NCBI GenBank assembly: GCA_020630045.1
Contig: JAHDCE010000015.1
Coordinates: 1 to 18,817 of the forward strand
Length of the DNA stretch: 18,817 nucleotides
Direction: 5' to 3'
From: Saprospiraceae bacterium
GTDB lineage: Bacteria; Bacteroidota; Bacteroidia; Chitinophagales; Saprospiraceae
Part shown: positions 1 through 6,029 of the stretch, piece after piece
Numbering within the stretch: position 1 is the first letter of the stretch
Layout of the letters: each line of letters starts with the position of its first letter
The notes under the pieces: model-generated
Database searches by the model: none
Told to the model about the DNA's origin: nothing
The model's input: the letters and a program-made list of their open reading frames with translations, nothing else
Translations under genes and position numbers: made by a program

Positions 1-7
1 TTGTTTT

Positions 8-186
8 AATATTAAGTACCCGGCCATAAATAATTAGGGAATATGCTTTTCGGGTCTTTTTGCTTTATCCTTCGTACAGTCCTCAACTTGGTAGCTATGG
101 CTACCAGTTTCCGGGCTTCCCTCGACTAAAACAAAAATACCCCTGAAAATCATTATTCAATTACTTTTGTCCAGGTACTTAATATT
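8..186. repeat. Inverted-repeat-bounded intergenic element
   Basis: The left arm at 8-23 and the reverse complement of 171-186 match at 15 of 16 positions (AATATTAAGTACC-GG), and a weaker match continues inward for about 12 bases (roughly 24 of 28 in total). The arms enclose the hairpin repeat at 81-117. This could be a small non-autonomous mobile element (MITE-like) or a long RNA stem in the 3' region of the minus-strand gene that stops at 208. No target-site duplication is visible, and the second copy of the hairpin repeat near 9011 lacks these arms, which argues against one mobile unit. Confidence 0.4.
81..117 (+). repeat. Hairpin repeat, copy 1 (REP-like)
   Basis: An 8-bp stem (88-95 with 100-107, outer pair T.G) closes a TATG loop and is followed by TCCGGG. 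The same core recurs at 9011-9047 with about 30 of 38 positions identical. The stem pair at 91/104 is G-C here and A-T in the other copy, so pairing is kept by a double substitution. Weaker similarity extends to about 50-165, including a shared AAACAAAA on the right. It sits about 90-130 bases beyond the stop of the Bax-inhibitor gene, as expected of an intergenic palindromic repeat. No transposase is nearby. Confidence 0.6.
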
Positions 187-201
187 TCCCGTAAGGGAAA
201 T
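184..201. other. Short perfect hairpin downstream of the Bax-inhibitor gene
   Basis: ATTTCCC (184-190), loop GTAA (191-194) and GGGAAAT (195-201) form a perfect 7-bp hairpin beginning 7 bases after the minus-strand stop codon at 208-210. It may stop transcription or protect the 3' end of that mRNA. There is no T-tract on the minus strand after it, so an intrinsic-terminator call would be weak. Confidence 0.35.
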
Positions 202-207
202 GAATCA

Positions 208-975
208 TTAATCTCCACTAGCCAGCAAAGCCAACAAACGAACGAATTCGAAGTAAATCCATACTAGGGTGACTAGCAATCCGAACGCACCGTACCATTC
301 CATGTATTTCGGGGCACCGGCTTTAACGCCGTTGTCAATCATATCGAAATCCAGTAGCAAATTCAATGCAGCGATCACAAGGATGAACGCAGATAAGCCG
401 ATACTCAACCAGCCTCCATCATGAAGATATGCCGCCGGAATGCCAAAGAAAAAGGACATGATGAATGAAACGACATACATCAAGAATATCCCCATAGTAA
501 TGGACACAATCGCCATTCGGAATTTTTTAGTTACCGGTATCAAACCGGAACGATATACCATCAACATTGAGAACAAAGTCAATACGGTCAAGCCGACTGC
601 CTTGAAAACAATGCCTTCTACCAAATAAGAATACTGGTAAGAGAAAGCTCCTAGGAACAATCCTTCTAAAACGGCATAGATAGGTGCTAGGTAAACTGCA
701 CGTTTGGGGTTGAACCCGATAAAGAACGCCAGTCCCATAGCACCGAACATACCGATGTACCACATGGCAGGAATCGGAAAATATTGAAAGGTGACGGCTC
801 CTGAAGCGATAACGATTAAGGTGAGTAAAATCGACTTGCCAATTGTACCATTGATTGTCATTTTATCGGCTACCGCCATTTCGGGAGCATCTAAAATGAC
901 ATCCGAAGCATACTCTTTGCTAGCGAATCCCTTTTTCATCACGGGATTGTTAGACTTTTGGAATCTTTTTAACAT
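208..975 (-). CDS. Bax inhibitor-1/YccA-like integral membrane protein
   Basis: This 255-residue protein has a polar N-terminus of about 45 residues and then about seven hydrophobic segments (near 47-67, 72-90, 93-115, 122-143, 152-177, 188-208, 225-250). The C-terminal signature LDFDMIDNGV followed by PKYMEWYGAFGLL and a final WIYFEFVRLL is characteristic of the bacterial Bax-inhibitor-1-like family (the PF12811 type). Family members are inner-membrane proteins, and related BsYetJ proteins conduct calcium. The cellular role in Bacteroidota is not established. The start gives a normal family N-terminus (MLKRFQKSNNPVM, compare the common FKSSNPVL start). The gene appears monocistronic, with palindromes upstream at 1074-1091 and 1136-1149. 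The family call is secure; the function is not. Confidence 0.88.
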   Translation of the reverse strand: MLKRFQKSNNPVMKKGFASKEYASDVILDAPEMAVADKMTINGTIGKSILLTLIVIASGAVTFQYFPIPAMWYIGMFGAMGLAFFIGFNPKRAVYLAPIYAVLEGLFLGAFSYQYSYLVEGIVFKAVGLTVLTLFSMLMVYRSGLIPVTKKFRMAIVSITMGIFLMYVVSFIMSFFFGIPAAYLHDGGWLSIGLSAFILVIAALNLLLDFDMIDNGVKAGAPKYMEWYGAFGLLVTLVWIYFEFVRLLALLASGD

Positions 976-1046
976 AAAGCAATAAGTTTAATTATGTTCA
1001 AGCACAATTGAAATAGAGATACTAAGTATTACTATGCATTGAACAT

Positions 1047-1081
1047 CAAAAATATGGTGATTCGTTCAAATGGATACCAAA
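1047..1081 (-). promoter_or_regulatory. Candidate promoter of the Bax-inhibitor gene
   Basis: Read on the minus strand, 1054-1047 is TATTTTTG, an exact match to the Bacteroidota -7 box TAnnTTTG. A TTTG at 1081-1078 is the nearest -33 candidate, but its spacing of 23 is longer than the usual 19-21. The -7 box is about 72 bases upstream of the ATG at 975. This is a plausible assignment only. Confidence 0.3.
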
Positions 1082-1091
1082 AAAATGGTAT
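1074..1091. promoter_or_regulatory. Operator-like inverted repeat ATACCA-N6-TGGTAT
   Basis: A perfect 6-bp inverted repeat is separated by six A residues. It overlaps the -33 area of the candidate promoter at 1047-1081, a position where a dimeric regulator could control the Bax-inhibitor gene. No regulator gene is adjacent, so the identity of any binding protein is unknown. Confidence 0.3.
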
Positions 1092-1135
1092 TAATCCATC
1101 ATTTGAAATATCCTATCTCCTATGAATAAGGATGA

Positions 1136-1149
1136 ATATTTGCAAATAT
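1136..1149. promoter_or_regulatory. Perfect 14-bp palindrome ATATTTGCAAATAT
   Basis: This sequence is identical to its own reverse complement. It lies about 160 bases upstream of the Bax-inhibitor start and carries near-matches (7 of 8) to TAnnTTTG on both strands. It could be a protein-binding site or a bidirectional start region, but AT-rich palindromes also arise by chance. Confidence 0.25.
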
Positions 1150-1380
1150 GAGTATTGAATCACGCTTTCGTTACCCCCTTTTGACTTTTTTTTCGAAAAA
1201 AATCACATTTTTTTGTTGTCTTTTCCAAAAACCAATGTCACAAAAAAAAGAAGCAAACTGTATGATTCTAAAAATTCTAATGTATTTCAAGCCTTTCGGA
1301 ATTCTCTCTTGTCCACATATCACTCTTTAGACCTGTCACATTTTTTTTTAAAAACTAGCACCAAGCAGAATGATCGCCCT

Positions 1381-1471
1381 TATATTTGAATTGTCAAGAT
1401 TGTTAAAAAGTAGTTTTTGTGTTTATTTGTTTGGGTTAGAGGCCCTTGCCGTAAGGCGAGGGTTCTTTTTT
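1381..1471 (+). ncRNA. Candidate small RNA ending at the 1443-1473 terminator
   Basis: TATATTTG at 1381-1388 matches the TAnnTTTG -7 box exactly on the plus strand. A transcript starting a few bases downstream would end about 75-80 bases later at a textbook terminator hairpin with a U-tract. No -33 element is visible at the expected distance, and no known RNA family is recognised. The terminator needs some plus-strand transcript and no protein gene supplies one, so a small RNA is the simplest reading. Confidence 0.3.
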
Positions 1472-1473
1472 TT
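1443..1473 (+). terminator. Plus-strand intrinsic terminator with GNRA loop
   Basis: CCCTTGCC (1443-1450), loop GTAA (1451-1454) and GGCGAGGG (1455-1462) form an 8-bp stem with one T.G wobble. Eight consecutive T residues follow at 1466-1473. The GUAA loop is a GNRA tetraloop only when read on the plus strand, and the T-tract also lies on the plus side. The minus-strand read-out after the stem is not T-rich, so this is not a good terminator for the transporter gene whose stop codon (1472-1474) overlaps the T-tract. Confidence 0.6.
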
Positions 1474-2347
1474 ACGCAAACCCAATTAAAAGGATGGCTA
1501 AAACAGCCAAAAACACCCCAGAAAAATTCCAGAGCGTCAACCTTTCTTTGAACAATAAAATACCAAAAAGGACGGACAATCCGATTATAGCTACATTATT
1601 GATGGGCAAAACGACTGACCCCTCCCATTCTCCTAGGACTAACATTAAAAAATAAATGGAAAAATAATTGGGCACTCCTAAGAGAACGCCAGCCCAAAGA
1701 CTATTTTTATTGAATGGATATCTATCCCCTTTAGCGATTTGCCCCAACCAAAACAAACAGCCCATCAAAGCGGCCATCCAAAACATGAAAATGGAGGCGG
1801 ATGGATCTTCTGCTTGGGAAACCACATTGACTTCGATGTATTGAAGTAAAATTTCCAACCCTCCGGCAATCAGGATGATTAAAAATATCAGGTATAAATA
1901 TTTGCCCGGGCCTTCTTTAAATGCTTTTGTGTCCTTGGGCTTATTGACCAATATCACTGCTACCAATGCTAGGACGAGTCCTAGGATTTTCATGGCATTG
2001 ACAGATTCATTATAATAAATGATGGCAAAAGGGACAGATATCAACAAGGACATCCTTTGTGCGATACCACCGATTCCCACTCCGAACACCTCCACTGTTT
2101 TGGCAGCTACATTAAACCCCAATATAAATATGGCTCCTAGTAAAATCGTATAAGGAAACCATGGTTCGTTCCAAACACCGAACTTGAGGGGATTCGTTTG
2201 TAACATCAACATTCCCGTAAGGGCACATACAAAATAATTCCAAACGATGGCTTGGAATACATCCACTTTCAAACTACCATACCATTTGAACAATACAGTC
2301 AAAACAGAGGAAGACAATACGCTTAGCAAGAGGTATACGAATGCCAT
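1472..2347 (-). CDS. EamA/DMT-family transporter
   Basis: This 291-residue protein has ten hydrophobic segments arranged as two EamA halves. Each half ends with the typical amphipathic join and helix (NESVNAMKILGLVLALVAVILV in part, and FKERLTLWNFSGVFLAVLAI in part). The family comprises inner-membrane carriers for metabolites, amino acids or vitamins, and the substrate cannot be read from sequence. The ATG at 2347 was chosen because it begins directly with a membrane helix (MAFVYLLLSV). The frame stays open to 2449, but the extra 34 residues lie over the 3' end of ribD. The ribD stop codon (2358-2360) is 10 bases upstream, so the two genes are probably co-transcribed. Some EamA proteins (RibN, ImpX) are proposed riboflavin transporters, which makes a flavin substrate possible but unproven. 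Confidence 0.85.
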   Translation of the reverse strand: MAFVYLLLSVLSSSVLTVLFKWYGSLKVDVFQAIVWNYFVCALTGMLMLQTNPLKFGVWNEPWFPYTILLGAIFILGFNVAAKTVEVFGVGIGGIAQRMSLLISVPFAIIYYNESVNAMKILGLVLALVAVILVNKPKDTKAFKEGPGKYLYLIFLIILIAGGLEILLQYIEVNVVSQAEDPSASIFMFWMAALMGCLFWLGQIAKGDRYPFNKNSLWAGVLLGVPNYFSIYFLMLVLGEWEGSVVLPINNVAIIGLSVLFGILLFKERLTLWNFSGVFLAVLAILLIGFA

Positions 2348-2357
2348 GTAATCAAAG

Positions 2358-3383
2358 TTAAAATCGGTAATAGATATCACAAATATCCTCACCCATTTCA
2401 AAGGATTCGTGCATATCAGAAATCGGATAAGTCCTTGGACGAACTCCATTTCCTAAATTATGAGGAGAAGTCAGAATACGGGCTTCGTCCCAAAGGCCGG
2501 CGTCCATAAATACTTGCAACAAAGTGGGGCCACCTTCGACGATTAGAGAGGCTATTCCGTTTTGATACAATTTATCCATTGTAAAAGGAAGCCAATCTTG
2601 ACCGGAAGGATAAATCCAGGTTTCCGCATTGGGATATGCTTTTTCCGTTTCGGAAACGACAACCGTTTTTGCCTTCCCATCAAACAGATGGAGATTCTTA
2701 GGTAGCTTTCCGAAACGATCCACCACCATACGCAAGGGAGATTTCCCGGGAAACAAACGTGGGGTGAGTTTCGGATTGTCCATTCGAGCGGTTTCCCGAC
2801 CAACGATAATTGCTGCTTCCTCCGTCCTCCATTTGTGTGACCATCGTTTCGCTACTTCTCCGGTGAGCCAAACTTGTTTGTCGGGGTGTCCCATAAAACC
2901 GTCGCGGCTCCTTGCGCATTTCAGGATGATATATGGGCGTTTTTCTCGATGAAAAACCGAAAACCGGCGAATGAGGAACCTGCCTTCATCTTCTAGTACT
3001 CCTACTCGAACATCAATCCCTTTTCCTTTCAATTTCGCAATACTCTTACCGGCGACTTCATGATAAGAATCCGGGATAGATATGACTACCCTTTTTACGC
3101 CCTCCTTTAAAGTGCGGTCAACGCAGGGTGGTGTTTTTCCTTGATGGAAACAAGGTTCTAACGAAACGTATAATGTGGATTCAGGGAGCAAGTGTTTTTC
3201 CTTCACACTTTCGAATGCCATGACTTCCGCATGTGGCCCACCATATTTTTGATGCCAACCTTCTCCGATGATTCGTCCATCGTGTACGATGACTGCTCCT
3301 ACATGGGGATTGGGCAGGGCTTCTCCCCCTCCCTTCTTGGCAAGGAAAAAACATCGTTTCATGAAGAATTCATCCTGATTCAT
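2358..3383 (-). CDS. ribD: Bifunctional riboflavin biosynthesis deaminase/reductase RibD
   Basis: RibD carries out the second and third steps from GTP toward riboflavin: deamination of the diaminopyrimidine and NADPH-dependent reduction of the ribose, in the cytoplasm. The 341-residue protein has both domains. Residues 1-145 form the zinc deaminase, with PNPHVGAVIV at 24-33, the HAE centre (H51, E53) and the zinc cysteines C78 and C87 in PCFHQGKTPPC. Residues about 150-341 form the reductase, with VWLTGE, VGRETARMDNPKLTPR and the VEGGP loop. Length and order are normal. The start at 3383 gives the typical MNQDEFFMKRC opening; Met8 is the only near alternative. It is followed after 10 bases by the EamA transporter. 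No FMN riboswitch is recognisable upstream. Confidence 0.95.
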   Translation of the reverse strand: MNQDEFFMKRCFFLAKKGGGEALPNPHVGAVIVHDGRIIGEGWHQKYGGPHAEVMAFESVKEKHLLPESTLYVSLEPCFHQGKTPPCVDRTLKEGVKRVVISIPDSYHEVAGKSIAKLKGKGIDVRVGVLEDEGRFLIRRFSVFHREKRPYIILKCARSRDGFMGHPDKQVWLTGEVAKRWSHKWRTEEAAIIVGRETARMDNPKLTPRLFPGKSPLRMVVDRFGKLPKNLHLFDGKAKTVVVSETEKAYPNAETWIYPSGQDWLPFTMDKLYQNGIASLIVEGGPTLLQVFMDAGLWDEARILTSPHNLGNGVRPRTYPISDMHESFEMGEDICDIYYRF

Positions 3384-3682
3384 GGGGTAAAGGTAGAATG
3401 ATTTGAGGATTTGTATTCAATATTCCTTTAATAACGAAAGTCCTCTCCATTTCACAGGCATCAGGAAAGGGAAGCATTAACTTCCCAGCACTCTCCAAAC
3501 CTATTAATTCGCTTAAAAAACGCTACTATAAGACACTCATATACAACATGTTAAAAAACATGTAACAATAACGAACCTTTTTGAAACATATGTGAACCTC
3601 CTCCTTTTGTATCCGCCTCATCTTTGGATTGTTCTTTTTCAATAACTACTTATTCCTAGGAGTAAGTGAAAATCAATCTACT
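3384..3682. other. Divergent intergenic region between ribD and the BspA-like gene
   Basis: The region holds the promoters for two divergent genes. On the minus strand, TAGGTTTG (3503-3496) fits the -7 box for ribD, about 113 bases from its ATG, without a clear -33 box. A hairpin GGGAAG-CATTAA-CTTCCC lies at 3469-3486 and an inverted repeat at 3546-3563. ACATATGT at 3576-3583 is a further palindrome. No protein gene fits here. Confidence 0.45.
3546..3563. promoter_or_regulatory. Operator-like inverted repeat ACATGTT-AAAA-AACATGT
   Basis: A perfect 7-bp inverted repeat with a 4-A spacer lies about 120-135 bases upstream of the BspA-like start and about 165 bases from the ribD start. Size and symmetry suit a dimeric transcription factor such as an AraC- or Crp-type protein. 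Which of the two genes it would control is unclear. Confidence 0.3.
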
Positions 3683-5902
3683 ATGAAAAATAATACTACA
3701 ACTACACTCAGTTCATTCATGAACCTACGACAACCATTCAAACTCATCCTCCTTTCAACTCTATTATCAGTATGTATTTATTCATTCGGATACGGACGAA
3801 TGATAGAATCGGACGACAGGCTGCCCGTCAACATTACGTCTTCCGGAACACTTATAGAGCCTGAAGAACAAAGACCATTTATCACCACTTGGAAGACAGA
3901 TAATCCCGGCACTTCTAATTCCACCTCTATCACTATCCCCATCAATGGCGGCAGGACTTATCTTTATGACATCGACTGGGAAAGTGACGGAACTTGGGAT
4001 GTTATCGGCGCCACGGGTTCAGTAACCCATGATTTTGGTACTGCTGGGACATATACGGTCAGTATCAGGGGAACATTCCCCCAAATACTCTTCAACAACT
4101 CCGGTGATCGACTAAAAATACTCAACATCAACCAGTGGGGCGACATCGAATGGGAGAGCTTTTATTATGCCTTTTGGAATTGCACGAATCTGAATTCAAC
4201 GGCAACGGACGCACCCGACCTCAGTAGCGTAACTACAATGAGGGGCATGTTCCAAGCAGCAAATTCTTTTAATGGGAACATTTCGATGTGGAACACATCG
4301 AATGTAACCAATATGCAGGCCATGTTCCGAGGGGCAAATTCTTTCAATCAAGACCTTTCATCGTGGAACACTTCTAACGTAACGAACATGTATGAGATGT
4401 TCGACACCGCAAATTCTTTCAATGGAGATATTTCCACATGGAATACATCTAATGTGATAAATATGACCTACATGTTCTGGCAGAACAAAGCTTTCAACAG
4501 GGACATCTCCATGTGGAATACTTCCAGTGTAACGCAAATGCCATATATGTTCGAAGGAGCGACTTCCTTCAATCAGGACTTGGGCAGTTGGGACATGTCA
4601 TCAGTAACGAATGTCGATAAAATGCTTAATGGCTCAGGGCTAAGTATCGAAAACTACGACAATACGCTCATAGGCTGGTCCGCCCAAACCCTAAAACCGA
4701 ATCTCAATTTAGGCGCAGTCGGCGTTAAATATTGTAATGCGGGAACAGAACGCCAAAGTATCATCGATGATTTCGGTTGGACTATCAGTGATGCCGGAGC
4801 GGGTGTGGATTGTCCAAGGTTGACCATCGCTACCGGCATCGACAATCAGTGCAACAACTTTTCTCCCGGCATGATAGATGGCTCCGGTGGAGTCGGAGAC
4901 TGGATACATTTGACGGACGCTTCGGGACATGTGGTAGCATCCATTGAAAACACGGAAAACTTAGGGTTTTACAAGGGGGCATTCTATCAACATCCTAACG
5001 GTAATCGAATCGGTGGAGCAGGCACGAATTACCTAGGAAGGAATATTAAAATACAGGTCAGTATGCAGCCGGTCAACCCAGTCAAGGTGCGATTGTATTT
5101 CTTGGACTCCGAATATGCTGCTTTGCAGAATGCGGAAGACACCTCTACTCCGAATTCAACTTCAATTTCGGATTTGAGCATTACGAAATTCAGTGCGAAT
5201 GATTGTAGCAGCGCGGTCGAATTGAATACGGGTTTTCCCGAATTGGTACCCAATCTCCGTACAGGATTCGCTAGGAACGGGTTTTATATCGAAACCGAGG
5301 TGACTTCGTTTTCGGAGTTCTTCATCCATGAATCCGGTAATGGTGTATTGCCGGTAGAGCTGACAAGCTTTTCGGGAATACATAAAGGAGAAGCCAACCA
5401 TCTGTACTGGACGACAGCTACCGAAGAAAACAACGAAGGATTCGAAGTGGAAAGGAGCTTTGACGGGCGGACTTTCGAAAGCATCGGATTCGTAAAAGGG
5501 AACGGTACTACCGCCGAAGAAAACAGCTACTCCTTCCTAGATGAATCCCTAGGACGCGGCATCCATTATTATCGTTTGAAACAAATCGATTTTGATGGCG
5601 CATATGAGTATAGTCAAGTCATTCAAGTTCAGGTAAAGAATGGTAGTATATATTTCGGAGACATTTATCCCAATCCGGCAAGTAACCAAGTTGTCCAGTT
5701 GACATATTCAAGCGATAAAAGCGTTGATGTTTCCATCCGAGTTCTGGATATGAATGGAAAATTAATGTTTGGACAAGGTGCTAGTATCGAAACCGGCGAG
5801 AACAACTTACCACTTGATTTTACACGGTTGACTCCGGGCACTTATTTTGTTCAGCTTCATACTTCTACAGAAACGATTGTAAAGAAATTGGTTATTCAAT
5901 AG
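3683..5902 (+). CDS. BspA-like (DUF285) surface protein with type A T9SS sorting tail
   Basis: This is a secreted, probably cell-surface or released protein. The frame opens at 3629, but the ATG at 3683 gives a better N-terminus: a short polar lead and then a Sec signal helix (FKLILLSTLLSVCIYSFG). The ATG at 3719 is an alternative. Numbering from 3629, residues about 60-180 resemble the PKD-like lead domain (YDIDWESDGTWD, HDFGTAGTYTVSI) that commonly precedes DUF285. Residues 204-328 are five 25-residue MF..A.SFN.D.S.WNTS.VT repeats (BspA/Listeria 26-residue repeat class). A middle region and a VLPVELTSF module (from residue 573) follow, and a Por-type tail (YPNPAS...TPGTYFVQ...KKLVIQ, about 676-757) directs T9SS export. 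Family members include adhesins, but no ligand is evident here. A terminator closes the unit. Confidence 0.88.
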   Translation: MKNNTTTTLSSFMNLRQPFKLILLSTLLSVCIYSFGYGRMIESDDRLPVNITSSGTLIEPEEQRPFITTWKTDNPGTSNSTSITIPINGGRTYLYDIDWESDGTWDVIGATGSVTHDFGTAGTYTVSIRGTFPQILFNNSGDRLKILNINQWGDIEWESFYYAFWNCTNLNSTATDAPDLSSVTTMRGMFQAANSFNGNISMWNTSNVTNMQAMFRGANSFNQDLSSWNTSNVTNMYEMFDTANSFNGDISTWNTSNVINMTYMFWQNKAFNRDISMWNTSSVTQMPYMFEGATSFNQDLGSWDMSSVTNVDKMLNGSGLSIENYDNTLIGWSAQTLKPNLNLGAVGVKYCNAGTERQSIIDDFGWTISDAGAGVDCPRLTIATGIDNQCNNFSPGMIDGSGGVGDWIHLTDASGHVVASIENTENLGFYKGAFYQHPNGNRIGGAGTNYLGRNIKIQVSMQPVNPVKVRLYFLDSEYAALQNAEDTSTPNSTSISDLSITKFSANDCSSAVELNTGFPELVPNLRTGFARNGFYIETEVTSFSEFFIHESGNGVLPVELTSFSGIHKGEANHLYWTTATEENNEGFEVERSFDGRTFESIGFVKGNGTTAEENSYSFLDESLGRGIHYYRLKQIDFDGAYEYSQVIQVQVKNGSIYFGDIYPNPASNQVVQLTYSSDKSVDVSIRVLDMNGKLMFGQGASIETGENNLPLDFTRLTPGTYFVQLHTSTETIVKKLVIQ
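4238..4612 (+). repeat. Five tandem 75-bp (25-residue) BspA-type repeats
   Basis: The five units begin at 4238, 4313, 4388, 4463 and 4538 with no length variation. Each reads M..MF..A.SFN.DIS.WNTS.VTN, with a degenerate sixth unit (VDKMLNGSG) after it. Units 1-3 also share near-identical DNA (GCAAATTCTTT-AATG type stretches), so recent duplication or recombination between units is plausible. Confidence 0.85.
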
Positions 5903-5949
5903 ATCTTATCACGAGAAATAGTCGATTAATTGGCCCCTATGCCAGAAGG

Positions 5950-5985
5950 AGAGGACGCATATTGCGTCCTCTTTCTTTTTTCTTA
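5950..5985 (+). terminator. Intrinsic terminator of the BspA-like gene
   Basis: A perfect 10-bp stem AGAGGACGCA (5950-5959) / TGCGTCCTCT (5963-5972) with a 3-base loop is followed by a T-rich tail. It begins 47 bases after the stop codon and separates this gene from the sensor kinase gene that starts at 6030. Confidence 0.85.
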
Positions 5986-6029
5986 CCGAGAATTAGTTTA
6001 AAAATTGGTATCATTGGAAACCGGAACCG

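Larger units (their letters stand above)
976..1471. other. 496-bp intergenic region upstream of the Bax-inhibitor gene
   Basis: No convincing protein gene is present: the only 60-codon reading frame (1148-1330, plus) encodes a composition-poor peptide over T- and A-tracts. The region holds a candidate minus-strand promoter (near 1047-1081), two inverted repeats (1074-1091 and 1136-1149), an AT palindrome T7-CG-A7 at 1187-1202, and a strong plus-strand terminator at 1443-1473. That terminator implies an unannotated plus-strand transcript. Confidence 0.6.

Noticed and set aside
1148..1330. 60-codon plus-strand frame in the intergenic region
   Set aside because: Its peptide is dominated by Phe/Lys from T- and A-tracts, has no recognisable domain and lies over palindromes; it does not look coding.
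1443..1473. Hairpin as terminator of the minus-strand transporter gene
   Set aside because: The T-tract and GNRA loop are on the plus strand; the minus-strand sequence after the stem is not T-rich.
2348..2449. Longer N-terminus of the EamA transporter
   Set aside because: The added 34 residues are encoded over the ribD 3' end, and the protein starting at 2347 already begins with a normal first helix.
3384..3682. FMN riboswitch upstream of ribD
   Set aside because: I searched by eye for the RFN consensus on the minus strand and found none of its conserved blocks.
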